DNA of 40,654 nucleotides from Patescibacteria group bacterium (GCA_022563755.1 JADFMT010000003.1:1-40654); one strand, 5' to 3'; shown: positions 1 through 7,509, numbered from the stretch's first letter. Notes: generated from the letters alone by a model not told the origin. Numbers and translations: made by a program.

Positions 1-1
1 C

Positions 2-331
2 GAGATTGAGCTCGCAGATACCTCAGAAAAAAGGGTTCATGGCCTTTCCGGAAGAGATAAACTTTTTGAAAACCAAGGGATGCTCTTTATATTCGATAAA
101 CCGGATTTTCATTCGATTTGGATGAAAAATATGCATTTTGCACTGGACATTATTTGGATCGATGAGGAATGGCGAGTTACAGATATTACGAAAAATGCTC
201 TGCCAGAATCGTTCCCTCAAACATTTCAACCCACCTCCCTTACAAAATACATTCTTGAAGTCAATGCCGGATTTACAGAGAAAAACCGTATCAGGATTGG
301 AGATCGGGTCGAGGGAATAAAAAAAGAATAA
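2..331 (+). CDS. DUF192 family protein, C-terminal part (5' end outside window)
   Basis: The frame is open from base 2 of the window and ends at TAA 329-331, so the ORF-track start at 80 is only an internal Met. The visible part reads ELADT, a short linker, then GLSGRD and GMLFIFD, followed by the WMKNMHFALDIIWID block. These are the hallmark blocks of the DUF192 family, small (about 110-170 residue) beta-rich proteins, often exported or membrane-anchored, whose role is not established. The N-terminus, where a signal peptide or lipobox would lie, is missing. The stop codon lies three bases before tRNA-Ser. Family assignment is secure; function unknown. Confidence 0.85.
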   Translation, partial: EIELADTSEKRVHGLSGRDKLFENQGMLFIFDKPDFHSIWMKNMHFALDIIWIDEEWRVTDITKNALPESFPQTFQPTSLTKYILEVNAGFTEKNRIRIGDRVEGIKKE

Positions 332-333
332 TA

Positions 334-420
334 GGCGGGATGCCGGAGTGGTTTAACGGGGCGGTCTCGAAAACCGTTATATCCGAAAGGGTATCGGGGG
401 TTCGAATCCCTCTCCCGCCG
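334..420 (+). tRNA. tRNA-Ser (CGA anticodon)
   Basis: A 7-bp acceptor stem (GGCGGGA with TCCCGCC), anticodon loop CTCGAAA giving CGA (reads UCG), a long variable arm as expected for class II tRNA-Ser, T-arm GGGTTCGAATCCC and discriminator G420. CCA is not encoded. It starts two bases after the DUF192 stop, so read-through transcription is possible. It is the left border of a run of accessory genes. Confidence 0.95.
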
Positions 421-450
421 CATCTAACAGCTAGCACGAGGTAGTATCAT

Positions 451-1113
451 ATGACGACAAAAAAAGAAAAAGACAGGCAAAGAAAATATGACTGGGTTGT
501 TTTTGCTCAGAGTTATTTCTTGATAGCAAAGTTGGCCTGTCAAGAATTGTTAAATACTGAAGAAAAAAAGCACAGCAAAGTCAAAGGTAAGGATTATTTT
601 TATCAGCCAGCAGATTTGTTCGTGCCAATTTTGTTTAATATAAAACATGGAACCGAAGTCTTTGTTAAGGCCTTAGGTCTTTTTGCGTATGGGGAGTATA
701 GAGAAGGTCATGATATCCATCATCTATTTATAGAAGTTAAACAAAAAATATCAGATCAAAAAATATCTCCTCCTATAGAAAAGAAATACTATGACGCAGT
801 AACAAATGAGGACATTACTAATTCTCAGAAAGATTTGGATGATATTGAACCTCTTATTCTTTATTTTTACAATCTAGAGATATTAAAATCAAAAATCGGA
901 CAATACTACTCAATTAAAGATACCCAAAATGATTTTCTAAGATACCCAGATAATAAAGCAACGGTTCAAATTGATTGGGGCACTGTGCTAAGTAGTCGAA
1001 TTGAAGTAACTGACATAAAAGATATGCTTAGCAAATTGGATGAATTACTTGAATTATTCAACAAAGTTGGATACTTGTACGCGGTTCTAGATCGATCTAA
1101 CAGAATCACTTAA
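451..1113 (+). CDS. Hypothetical protein, possibly HEPN-like
   Basis: A 220-residue soluble, mostly helical protein I do not firmly recognise. It begins MTTKKEKDRQRKYDW, has no signal peptide or membrane segment, and carries a central block FNIKHGTEVFVKALGLFAYG followed by GHDIHHLF. The GHD-x-x-x-LF pattern preceded by helices recalls HEPN domains; an R-x5-H spacing (REGHDIH) is present but weak support. ATG at 451 lies 30 bases after tRNA-Ser with no clear Shine-Dalgarno sequence. The gene is AT-rich compared with purM downstream, consistent with accessory or acquired DNA. It is the first of four unknown genes in a row on this strand. Confidence 0.7.
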   Translation: MTTKKEKDRQRKYDWVVFAQSYFLIAKLACQELLNTEEKKHSKVKGKDYFYQPADLFVPILFNIKHGTEVFVKALGLFAYGEYREGHDIHHLFIEVKQKISDQKISPPIEKKYYDAVTNEDITNSQKDLDDIEPLILYFYNLEILKSKIGQYYSIKDTQNDFLRYPDNKATVQIDWGTVLSSRIEVTDIKDMLSKLDELLELFNKVGYLYAVLDRSNRIT

Positions 1114-1122
1114 GAATCTTAT

Positions 1123-1157
1123 GTGCACGAGAACATTAGTTTTGATAAAATAAAAAT
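1123..1157 (+). repeat. Intergenic repeat, copy A (cassette leader-like)
   Basis: First and most diverged of three copies of a 36-bp segment placed upstream of the unknown genes. It contains GCACGAG, a variable step, then TTTTGATAAAATAAAAATA and abuts the ATG at 1158. It could be a shared promoter/leader or a recombination junction. Confidence 0.6.
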
Positions 1158-1649
1158 ATGAATAACAAAAATATAGTTATCTATTTACTCATATTACTTT
1201 TGGGAATTTCTGTATACTTAAATTTAAAAGACGACAATTCCCAAAGAAAATATATAGAACAAAATATTAAAGCAGAAGAAGCTTTTGGAAACCAAATTGG
1301 TGAGTTACCACTCTTCTCTTCTGCCTGTTTCCCAACTTACAAACAGGTTTGTACTTATGGTGAATGTGAAATAATTACAGACTTAGGAACATCTTTTAGT
1401 CTTTTGGATAATCTTAATACAGACCAGCGTACCATCTCTCGTTGTGATTCTAATGGCTGTGATACTTACGATGCTCAATATTATGCTTCTGGTTTATATG
1501 AAAATTATCAAGCAGAACAGCCGCGTGGATTTTTTCTCAAAAAAGAAAATAAATCCCTTGTTGATACAGAAACTACATCGTATACAGAAGTGGCCACTCA
1601 GGGAGTAACGACTTTTCTATATTCTGGGTATTGCAAGGATGTAAAATAA
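1158..1649 (+). CDS. Hypothetical membrane-anchored extracytoplasmic protein
   Basis: A 163-residue protein with an N-terminal hydrophobic helix at about residues 6-22 (IVIYLLILLLGISVYL) preceded by MNNKNI, so a signal anchor with the rest outside the cell. The outer part has about seven cysteines (for example in FSSACFPTYKQVCTYGECE and SRCDSNGCDTYD), suggesting disulfide bonds. No family is recognised. ATG 1158 follows directly on repeat copy A. AT-rich like its neighbours and on the same strand. No catalytic motif is visible; function unknown. Confidence 0.65.
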   Translation: MNNKNIVIYLLILLLGISVYLNLKDDNSQRKYIEQNIKAEEAFGNQIGELPLFSSACFPTYKQVCTYGECEIITDLGTSFSLLDNLNTDQRTISRCDSNGCDTYDAQYYASGLYENYQAEQPRGFFLKKENKSLVDTETTSYTEVATQGVTTFLYSGYCKDVK

Positions 1650-1653
1650 CAAA

Positions 1654-1689
1654 GCGCACGAGGACCTTAATTTTGATAAACTAAAATAG
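1654..1689 (+). repeat. Intergenic repeat, copy B
   Basis: Reads GCGCACGAGGACCTTAA then TTTTGATAAACTAAAATAG. It matches copy C (2070-2105) in about 31 of 36 positions. It sits 4 bases after one unknown gene and 17 bases before the next. Confidence 0.75.
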
Positions 1690-1706
1690 TCAATAAAATT
1701 ACGAAA

Positions 1707-2027
1707 ATGAAAAAGAATGCTCACATAGAAGAACAAAAAAAGGATTCGAGTGCGCCCAATAGTAGACCTGCGTTCGTTAGAATTGCTCCAGGTGCAAAGG
1801 TAGATGGTCTCACTATGGTAGATAATACAGCAATAGGTGACGCTGATTTTCTAGACAACCAAGGAGAACTTAAAGACGCAACACTTGAAGGCAATAAACA
1901 TATTGTTCCAAATAACACAATCTCAAAAAGAGCCCTATGGAAGAGACCAGAAATAGTAATCCCTACAATAATAGCTATTATTTCAATCCCTTGGTGGCCT
2001 AGCATTTTCCGTTTATTATTTAAATAA
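1707..2027 (+). CDS. Hypothetical protein with C-terminal membrane anchor
   Basis: A 106-residue protein. The N-terminal 75 residues are polar; the stretch VRIAPGAKVDGLTMVDNTAI resembles one or two turns of a repeat such as a left-handed beta helix, but it is too short to call. A single hydrophobic segment near the C-terminus (about residues 83-103, IVIPTIIAIISIPWWP) suggests a tail-anchored protein with its head in the cytoplasm. No family recognised. It lies between repeat copies B and C in the row of unknown genes. An antisense ORF of similar length (1721-2038) is judged a shadow, because the plus frame fits the cluster direction and spacing. Confidence 0.55.
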   Translation: MKKNAHIEEQKKDSSAPNSRPAFVRIAPGAKVDGLTMVDNTAIGDADFLDNQGELKDATLEGNKHIVPNNTISKRALWKRPEIVIPTIIAIISIPWWPSIFRLLFK

Positions 2028-2069
2028 ATGTAAGACATAGTTATTAAATTAGACTACTAATTTTCAAAT

Positions 2070-2105
2070 GCGCTCGAGGATCTTCGTTTTGATAAACTAA
2101 AATAG
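2070..2105 (+). repeat. Intergenic repeat, copy C
   Basis: Reads GCGCTCGAGGATCTTCG then TTTTGATAAACTAAAATAG. Unlike A and B, it is separated from the next start codon (2196) by a GC-rich hairpin segment (2115-2166). Confidence 0.75.
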
Positions 2106-2114
2106 TTAAAATAA

Positions 2115-2166
2115 CCTTACGGGGCTTGATCGGCCACGGTTCCAGCCCGAGGTAGCCCGCCATGAT
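2115..2166 (+). repeat. Structured repeat with conserved ends, copy 1
   Basis: Begins CCTTACGGGGC and ends GCCCGCCATGA, enclosing a variable centre. GGGCT can pair with AGCCC and TCGG with CCGA. The same ends enclose an unrelated centre at 2747-2797, where pairing is kept. It lies just before the gene at 2196. Confidence 0.55.
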
Positions 2167-2195
2167 TATTTATTATCGAAGGTAATCCACAGCCT

Positions 2196-2693
2196 ATGAA
2201 AGAGTTACTAATTCAAATTCAAAAAGGACTTGATACAAACTTATATTTTCTGGCTCTATTTACTGCCTTAGCTATACCTGATATATGTGGTGCTTTGAGT
2301 TCGGAAAATGGAGAAACAGACGGCCAAAAGTATAAAGCTTGGTTCGACCAGTATATTGCGCCTAAATATATAAATTTTACTGATGGTGCAGACTGCTATC
2401 GGTTTCGTTGTTCTCTATTACACCAGGGCAGATCTCAACTCAAAGATAGTAAATTTAGTAGGATTTGGTTTATAGAACCCGGCACGACTAGTGTGGTGAT
2501 GCACGATAATACTTCAAACGATACTCTAAATATTGATGTGGGGGTATTTTGCAAAGATATTATTGCCGGTGCAGAAGAATACCTAAGCAAGAATGAACAA
2601 ACGGATTTATATAAAACAAATTACGATAAATTCGTCCGCAGATACCCAAATGGAATACCCCCTCTTATTACAGGCGTTCCTGTAATTGGCTAG
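2196..2693 (+). CDS. Hypothetical protein with HEPN-type R-x4-H motif
   Basis: A 165-residue soluble, helix-rich protein. It contains LFTALAIPDICGALSSE early on and, at about residue 70, CYRFRCSLLHQG. Within that block RCSLLH gives the R-x4-H pattern that forms the active site of many HEPN-domain ribonucleases; the helical surroundings fit. HEPN proteins commonly act as toxins or anti-phage nucleases, but no paired antitoxin (MNT or similar) is adjacent, so that role is inference. Last of the four unknown genes after tRNA-Ser; flanked by the two copies of the CCTTACGGGGC structured repeat. The function could equally be non-catalytic. Confidence 0.65.
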   Translation: MKELLIQIQKGLDTNLYFLALFTALAIPDICGALSSENGETDGQKYKAWFDQYIAPKYINFTDGADCYRFRCSLLHQGRSQLKDSKFSRIWFIEPGTTSVVMHDNTSNDTLNIDVGVFCKDIIAGAEEYLSKNEQTDLYKTNYDKFVRRYPNGIPPLITGVPVIG

Positions 2694-2746
2694 TATTAAG
2701 CCGACCCACGTGCCTAAATTTTTCTTTGGAAAAATCTTCTAAAAAC

Positions 2747-2797
2747 CCTTACGGGGCCTCACTTGTGGTGGCACTAGACCCAAGTGGCCCGCTATGA
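2747..2797 (+). repeat. Structured repeat with conserved ends, copy 2
   Basis: Begins CCTTACGGGGC and ends GCCCGCTATGA. The inner stem CACTTG (2760-2765) pairs with CAAGTG (2781-2786). It shares only its ends and overall fold with copy 1, so the interior covaries. It lies after the HEPN-like gene and before purM. Confidence 0.6.
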
Positions 2798-2882
2798 CAA
2801 ATTAAAATGCCTTGCTTTTTTGTATTGCTTATATAAAATTAATACGGCAATTAACTTCGCACATTTATAAAGAGGATTTGAA

Positions 2883-3992
2883 ATGGCCAGAGGAGAATAT
2901 GCCCAGGCAGGAGTTGATTATACGAAGATTGAACCCTTTAAACAGGCAATGATGGAAGTGGGCAGAAAAACGTTAGCTTTCCCCAACAAACGAGATGTTT
3001 TTGTGGAAACACACGCTCACGGTGCTGTCCATGAATATCGGGGCTCAAAGCCTCACGGTTGGGCCAATACACAAGAAGGCTTAGGCAATAAAAACTGGAT
3101 TGCAGAGTGGATGTACCAGAATGATGGTACAGGAAACACTTATTACGAAGGAATTGGGATTGATGCGGCTTTAATGGCAGTAAATGATGTTATTGCCCAA
3201 GGGGCAATGCCCGTGGTTTACACTGATGAAGTTGCCGCAGGCGATAGCGAATGGTTTGAAGACGCCAAGAGGGCAGAAGATTTGGCGAGAGGGTATTATC
3301 GTGTTTGCAAAATGGTTGCAATGGCTTTGCCTGCGGGCGAATCATCGTCTCTGCGTTATCTCGTCAACGCAGAACCACCGGTTAAAAGTGCTCCTGTCTT
3401 GAGCGGCTGCGTAACGGGTATTATTGTTCCCCGAAGCCGCCTGATTACAGGAGAAAACCTTCGGGCAGGAGATTGTATTTTAGGTGCGCCCTCTTCAGGA
3501 CTGCACGCCAATGGTATTTCTCTTGTTATTAAACGCGCTCTTCCACTTCCAGACCAGTTTCTTACGAAACTACCGAATGGCAAAACATTAGGAGAGGAAG
3601 CTCTTATTCCTACTCGCTCTTATGTTGCTTTGGTTGAGGCATTATTGAACGAAGAGATAGAAATACATGCCCTCCTTCCAGGAACAGGAGACGGCGTAGG
3701 GAAGGTTGCTTTTGATAAACGACCCTTTACCTATCGGATTTATGACTGGGTTCGCGTGCCGCCCCTTTTTCAATTTATGCGAGAATTGGGAGTTACTCTG
3801 AAAGATTGTCTCAAGACTTTTAACTGGGGGGTTGGCTATTACATCTTTGTGCCACCCTGCGAGGTCACGCGAGCAATTGATATTGGTGACAAAGCGGGTT
3901 ATGAGGTAGTTGAGGTCGGAAGAGTTGAAGAAGGAAAACGGCAGACTATCTTTGAGCCTGAAAACATTATTTTGCCTCCTCCGGGCCAGTAG
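2883..3992 (+). CDS. purM: Phosphoribosylformylglycinamidine cyclo-ligase-like (AIR synthase, PurM family)
   Basis: A 369-residue protein of the PurM/AIR synthase family, which closes the imidazole ring of aminoimidazole ribotide using ATP. The N-terminal YAQAGVDYTKIEPFK matches the start of PurM, GIGIDAALMAVNDVIAQGAMP carries the conserved MxVND-x3-xGA block, and GDCILGAPSSGLHANGISL and LLPGTGDGVGK follow in order. Start ATG 2883 is preceded by AGAGGAT, a usable ribosome binding site. No other purine genes are nearby and a terminator follows directly, so it is a single-gene unit. The C-terminal half diverges from typical bacterial PurM (WGVGYYIFVP in place of the usual NMGxGM block), so it may be a salvage-adapted or functionally shifted member. 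Confidence 0.8.
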   Translation: MARGEYAQAGVDYTKIEPFKQAMMEVGRKTLAFPNKRDVFVETHAHGAVHEYRGSKPHGWANTQEGLGNKNWIAEWMYQNDGTGNTYYEGIGIDAALMAVNDVIAQGAMPVVYTDEVAAGDSEWFEDAKRAEDLARGYYRVCKMVAMALPAGESSSLRYLVNAEPPVKSAPVLSGCVTGIIVPRSRLITGENLRAGDCILGAPSSGLHANGISLVIKRALPLPDQFLTKLPNGKTLGEEALIPTRSYVALVEALLNEEIEIHALLPGTGDGVGKVAFDKRPFTYRIYDWVRVPPLFQFMRELGVTLKDCLKTFNWGVGYYIFVPPCEVTRAIDIGDKAGYEVVEVGRVEEGKRQTIFEPENIILPPPGQ

Positions 3993-4013
3993 CTTTATTC
4001 ACTTTTTAGTACA

Positions 4014-4040
4014 CACCACCTTATACGGGTGGTTTTTATT
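4014..4040 (+). terminator. Rho-independent terminator after purM
   Basis: ACCACC, a short loop TTATAC, then GGGTGGT and a T-rich tail (TTTTTATTT). Confidence 0.8.
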
Positions 4041-4095
4041 TAATTGATTTTGAGAGATTCGGGTGATATGGTTAAAAGCAAAGAAATGATCCGTT

Positions 4096-4875
4096 ATGAA
4101 AGCGCGTATTGACCATTATCTTCGCTTGGCATTCGAGCATACCGAATCACGCGTGTATCACGTCGTGAATGATACCCTTGCTATTATTATCGTGATTGCG
4201 GTAATCTTGGTAATTTTTGAATCCATAGAGGGTGTATATCTTCGTTACGGGAAAATTTTTGATATAAGCGAGATAATCATTGTAGGTGTTTTTACGCTCG
4301 AATATATCACCTATATCTATCTTGCTCCTAAGAAAAAGAAGTATTTATTTAGCGCCTTTGGAATCATTGATCTTCTTGCGATTCTGCCGACCTATCTTGG
4401 ATTTATCTTCCTGCCATTCGCCAACTTCAGGGTTCTGCGTGTCCTGCGGATCGTGAGAGTATTGCGGCTGCTGCGACTTTTACGGCTGCTTAAATTGCTT
4501 TCTTATACAAAACGACGCCACCCGGGAGAACGGATAACGTTCAAGGAGTTCCCGTGGTACACCATGGAGATTTATTTTTTTGCGCTTCTCTCGGTTGTCG
4601 TCATCGCAGGAACTTTCATGTACCTTGCCGAGCAAAACGTTTCAGGATCCCTTTTTACAAACGTCCCGCAAGGTATGTGGTGGGCAATTGTCACTTTGAC
4701 AACGGTGGGATATGGAGACATGGTCCCGCAAACAATATTAGGACGAATCATTGCGGCGCTCACTATGATTTCCGGACTCATGCTTTTTGCGCTCTTAATC
4801 AGTGTCGTGGGGAAAATCATGAAAAAAATTCTCTTCGGATCCCCGGATGAAATCACGGTAAAAGAAAAAGAGTAA
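4096..4875 (+). CDS. Voltage-gated-type potassium channel, six transmembrane segments
   Basis: A 259-residue inner-membrane protein with the Kv-channel layout: S1 (about 25-45), S2 and S3 acidic helices (EIIIVGVFTLEY; FGIIDLLAILPTYLG), an arginine-rich S4 (RVLRIVRVLRLLRLL, about residues 112-134), S5, pore helix, selectivity filter TTVGYGD (about 202-208) and S6. It should form a tetramer conducting K+ and may sense membrane voltage through the S4 arginines. There is no C-terminal RCK or cyclic-nucleotide domain, only a short charged tail. The upstream ATG ten bases earlier is out of frame. It stands alone between the purM terminator and the DUF4446/infB group. Confidence 0.93.
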   Translation: MKARIDHYLRLAFEHTESRVYHVVNDTLAIIIVIAVILVIFESIEGVYLRYGKIFDISEIIIVGVFTLEYITYIYLAPKKKKYLFSAFGIIDLLAILPTYLGFIFLPFANFRVLRVLRIVRVLRLLRLLRLLKLLSYTKRRHPGERITFKEFPWYTMEIYFFALLSVVVIAGTFMYLAEQNVSGSLFTNVPQGMWWAIVTLTTVGYGDMVPQTILGRIIAALTMISGLMLFALLISVVGKIMKKILFGSPDEITVKEKE

Positions 4876-4882
4876 AAACGCC

Positions 4883-4911
4883 TTTGATTTTTTGTGATTT
4901 TGCGCTATAGT
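4883..4911 (+). promoter_or_regulatory. Promoter for DUF4446-infB-rbfA group
   Basis: TTTGAT (4883-4888), 17-base spacer, TATAGT (4906-4911). The predicted transcription start coincides with ATG 4919, implying a leaderless message. Confidence 0.55.
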
Positions 4912-4918
4912 GATGAAC

Positions 4919-5395
4919 ATGGTTCTTGAAACCTATACACCATTTATCCTTATGGGGATTGGGGGCGCGCTTTTCTTGATAGTCGCCGCACTCGTGTGGC
5001 TAATAATGCTTGAGATGCGGCTTCGGAAATTGTTTCGCGGCCGAAGGGGCATAGATTTAGAAACGCTCATGCAAGAGATCCAAAAAGATTTAGATGCCAT
5101 TTTGCAAAAGGGCATTCAAGTGGACGCTGTTCTTGAAAACATGGAAAGCCGCCTGCGCCAAAGCGCGCGCCACATTGGACTTGTGCGGTTTAACTCGTAC
5201 GGCGATACAGGCGGAGATCAAAGTTTTGCACTCGGAGTGCTCGATGAACGACGTAGCGGTTTCGTAATCTCAAGTCTTCATGGACGTGACTCCACCCGGC
5301 TCTACGCAAAACCGATCGTCCGAGGCGAATCTTCATATCAATTATCCCACGAGGAGAAACAAGCAATTCAAAAAGCGCTTTCAAGCGACGCTTAA
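4919..5395 (+). CDS. DUF4446 family membrane protein
   Basis: About 158 residues from ATG 4919. One N-terminal transmembrane helix (FILMGIGGALFLIVAALVWL), a short basic coiled region, then a conserved domain beginning HIGLVRFNSYGDTGGDQSFA and FVISSLHGRDSTRLYAKPI, which is diagnostic of DUF4446. The family is widespread in Firmicutes and CPR; its function is unknown. The ORF track starts at GTG 4910, but the likely -10 box TATAGT overlaps that codon, so ATG 4919 is preferred; ATG 4913 is also possible. The stop is eight bases before infB, so the two are probably co-transcribed. Confidence 0.85.
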   Translation: MVLETYTPFILMGIGGALFLIVAALVWLIMLEMRLRKLFRGRRGIDLETLMQEIQKDLDAILQKGIQVDAVLENMESRLRQSARHIGLVRFNSYGDTGGDQSFALGVLDERRSGFVISSLHGRDSTRLYAKPIVRGESSYQLSHEEKQAIQKALSSDA

Positions 5396-5403
5396 TATGA
5401 TTC

Positions 5404-6951
5404 ATGACTCCAAAAGCCAACCAAGAGAAAAACAAAAATTTGGTAACTCGACCACCAATTGTAGTGGTAATGGGCCATATTGATCATGGAAAAACCACGT
5501 TACTTGATTCGATTCGTAAAACCAATGTAGTTGAAAAGGAATCCGGAGGCATCACTCAGCATATTGGTGCCTATGAAGTGACCACGAGCACTAAGGAAGA
5601 GGAGACCCGTAAAATAACCTTTCTGGACACACCCGGCCATGCAGCATTTTCAAAAATGCGTTCTCGTGGTGCCCGGGTTGCGGACGTTGCGATCTTGGTA
5701 GTTGCAGCAGACGACGGGGTTAAACCTCAAACAAAAGAAGCACTGGATGCGATCAAGGAAGCGGATATCCCATTTGTTGTTGCGCTTAATAAAATCGACA
5801 AACCCGAAGCAGATCCCGAGAAAATCAAAAAAGAACTCTCGGAGGCAGATATTTTAATCGAGGAATGGGGCGGCAAGATACCGTTCGTTCCTCTCTCGGC
5901 AAAAACCGGGCAGGGGGTGGACGAACTTCTTGAGATGATTCTTTTGATAAGTGAGCTTGAGGATTTAAAAGCCGATCCTCGAGCACGGGCATCCGGCGTG
6001 ATTATTGAAGCCCACCGCGATCCAAAACGAGGCAACACCGCAACCCTGATCATTCAAAACGGAACGTTGCGGCAAGGCGAATTTATTGTAAGTAAAAATA
6101 CCTATGCACCCGTAAGAATTTTTGAGGATTTTTTGGGAGATAAAATCGGGGAAGCTACTTTCAGCCAGCCAGTACGCGTCGTGGGATTTTTACAGGTCCC
6201 AGAGATTGGCTCCATGTTTATAACGGTTGACTCTAAAAAGGCGGCTGAGACTGAAATAAAGGGGGCATCGGTGCCAGCCGAAATACCGCCGAAGACAAAG
6301 ACCATATCAGAGGACTCCAAAGAAAAACAAAAGTCCTTTGAAATTCCTATTGTGCTTAAAGCAGACGTTGCTGGATCTCTGGAGGCGCTCGAAGATGAGA
6401 TTAAAAGGCTTGGGGACGGGCGTTTTATGCTCACCATTTTACAAAGTGAGGTAGGCGCGGTAAGTGAAAATGATATGAAAATGGCCTCGGGTTCTCCAAA
6501 TGTTCTTGTTGTTGCATTCCGGGTGAAGATTGAAAAATCCGCCCAGGACATGGCTAAACGGTTTGGAATAACTCTTAAAACATTTGATGTTATTTACGAA
6601 GCTACCGACTGGCTAAAAGAAGAAATCGAGAAACGCCTACCAAAAGAGACTATTGAAAAAATCTTTGGACGCGCTAAACTATTAAGGATTTTTAAAAAAG
6701 AGGGTGAACGACAAGTAGTTGGCGGCAAGGTAAAGGAAGGTGCGATTCTCTTAGGGAAAAAATTTCGCGTTGTACGCAGGGGAAATATGCTAGGCGAGGG
6801 GCGAATTATTGAACTCCAACATCAAAAGGCAAAGACCTCAAGCGTTGAGGAAGGAAAAGAATTTGGCATTTTAACAACCTCTAAAATAACACTTGCCCCG
6901 GGAGACGAGATTGAAATTTTTGAGGAAGAAGAAGTTAAACCCAAGCTTTAA
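5404..6951 (+). CDS. infB: Translation initiation factor IF-2 (short form)
   Basis: A 515-residue GTPase that brings initiator tRNA to the 30S subunit and promotes subunit joining. G1 is GHIDHGKT (residues 24-31, Ile where Val is usual), a [10 protein letters not shown] switch I region, G3 DTPGHAAF, G4 NKID and G5 SAKTG. Domain II, a linker and the C-terminal domains follow ([22 protein letters not shown] end). The long N-terminal extension of most bacterial IF-2 (700-1000 residues) is absent; only about 20 residues precede the G domain, as in other reduced genomes. It lies eight bases after DUF4446 and shares a base with rbfA (TAATG), so the three genes form an operon. Confidence 0.97.
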   Translation: MTPKANQEKNKNLVTRPPIVVVMGHIDHGKTTLLDSIRKTNVVEKESGGITQHIGAYEVTTSTKEEETRKITFLDTPGHAAFSKMRSRGARVADVAILVVAADDGVKPQTKEALDAIKEADIPFVVALNKIDKPEADPEKIKKELSEADILIEEWGGKIPFVPLSAKTGQGVDELLEMILLISELEDLKADPRARASGVIIEAHRDPKRGNTATLIIQNGTLRQGEFIVSKNTYAPVRIFEDFLGDKIGEATFSQPVRVVGFLQVPEIGSMFITVDSKKAAETEIKGASVPAEIPPKTKTISEDSKEKQKSFEIPIVLKADVAGSLEALEDEIKRLGDGRFMLTILQSEVGAVSENDMKMASGSPNVLVVAFRVKIEKSAQDMAKRFGITLKTFDVIYEATDWLKEEIEKRLPKETIEKIFGRAKLLRIFKKEGERQVVGGKVKEGAILLGKKFRVVRRGNMLGEGRIIELQHQKAKTSSVEEGKEFGILTTSKITLAPGDEIEIFEEEEVKPKL

Positions 6952-7286
6952 TGACAACGAAACGTCTTGAGAGAACCCGCTCACTTCTAAAACGTTTAGC
7001 TGCCCAGTTTATTGCCCGTAACGTCTCCCTTACAGGGGTCTTGACAACGGTCACAAGGGTTGAGATTGCATTAAGCTTCGATACGGCAACGATTTTTTTA
7101 AGCATTTGGCCGAGAGAAAAAGAGAAAGAAATGATGTCCCTACTTTACGCGGCACGAAAAGACTTCTGGGCATATCTTTCTCGTAACCTTAAAATGAAGC
7201 ATATGCCGTCGTTTCGCTTTGAGATTGACGAAGGCGAGAAAGCTAGAATTCGCATTGAAGAAATTTTACAAAAAGAAAAGAAATAA
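6951..7286 (+). CDS. rbfA: Ribosome-binding factor A
   Basis: A 111-residue KH-like protein that binds the 30S subunit during late 16S rRNA maturation. It begins with the typical helix (RLERTRSLLKRLAAQFI), followed by the beta strands (LTGVLTTVTRVEIALSFDTATIFLSI) and the ending HMPSFRFEIDEGEKARIRIEEIL, equivalent to the classical P-x-L-x-F-x-x-D block. Overlap with the infB stop (TAATG) indicates translational coupling. The infB-rbfA order is conserved across bacteria. The stop falls one base before tRNA-Cys. Confidence 0.92.
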   Translation: MTTKRLERTRSLLKRLAAQFIARNVSLTGVLTTVTRVEIALSFDTATIFLSIWPREKEKEMMSLLYAARKDFWAYLSRNLKMKHMPSFRFEIDEGEKARIRIEEILQKEKK

Positions 7287-7287
7287 T

Positions 7288-7359
7288 GGTCTGGTAGCCA
7301 AGTGGCAAGGCAAGAGTCTGCAAAACTCTTATACGGGGGTTCGATTCCCCCCCAGACCT
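7288..7359 (+). tRNA. tRNA-Cys (GCA)
   Basis: Acceptor GGTCTGG with CCAGACC, anticodon loop CTGCAAA (GCA), T-arm GGGGGTTCGATTCCCCC, discriminator T7359 as expected for tRNA-Cys. CCA not encoded. Begins one base after rbfA. Confidence 0.95.
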
Positions 7360-7363
7360 CCCT

Positions 7364-7418
7364 AGAACAATCTGCAAAGCAGATTGTTCTGGCAATCAAT
7401 TCGCTTAGCGAATTGATT
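7364..7418. other. Two perfect tandem hairpins between tRNA genes
   Basis: AGAACAATCTGC, AAA, GCAGATTGTTCT (7364-7390, 12-bp stem, 3-base loop) is followed three bases later by AATCAATTCGC, TTA, GCGAATTGATT (7394-7418, 11-bp stem, 3-base loop). There is only a short T run after the second. Candidates are terminator, tRNA-processing signal or palindromic repeat. Confidence 0.7.
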
Positions 7419-7427
7419 TAGCCAAAC

Positions 7428-7509
7428 GCCCGGGTGGCGGAATTGGTTTACGCAGCGGACTTAAAATCCGTAGCCGCAAGGCTTGTGGGTTCGAATCCCA
7501 CCCCGGGCA
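7428..7509 (+). tRNA. tRNA-Leu (TAA)
   Basis: Acceptor GCCCGGG with CCCGGGC, anticodon loop CTTAAAA (TAA), long variable arm, discriminator A7509. CCA not encoded. Confidence 0.95.

Noticed and set aside
334-420. tRNA-Ser as an integration site with a duplicated 3' end downstream
   Set aside because: No second copy of the tRNA-Ser 3' sequence is found before purM; only short chance matches such as ATCTAACAG.
1721-2038. Minus-strand ORF of 105 residues opposite the gene at 1707
   Set aside because: Same-length shadow; the plus-strand gene fits the direction and spacing of the cluster.
421-2882. Integron cassette array with attC sites
   Set aside because: The gene row and repeats suggest cassettes and ATCTAAC resembles an attC end, but no matching GTTRRRY half or L'/L'' complement follows, and no integrase is seen.
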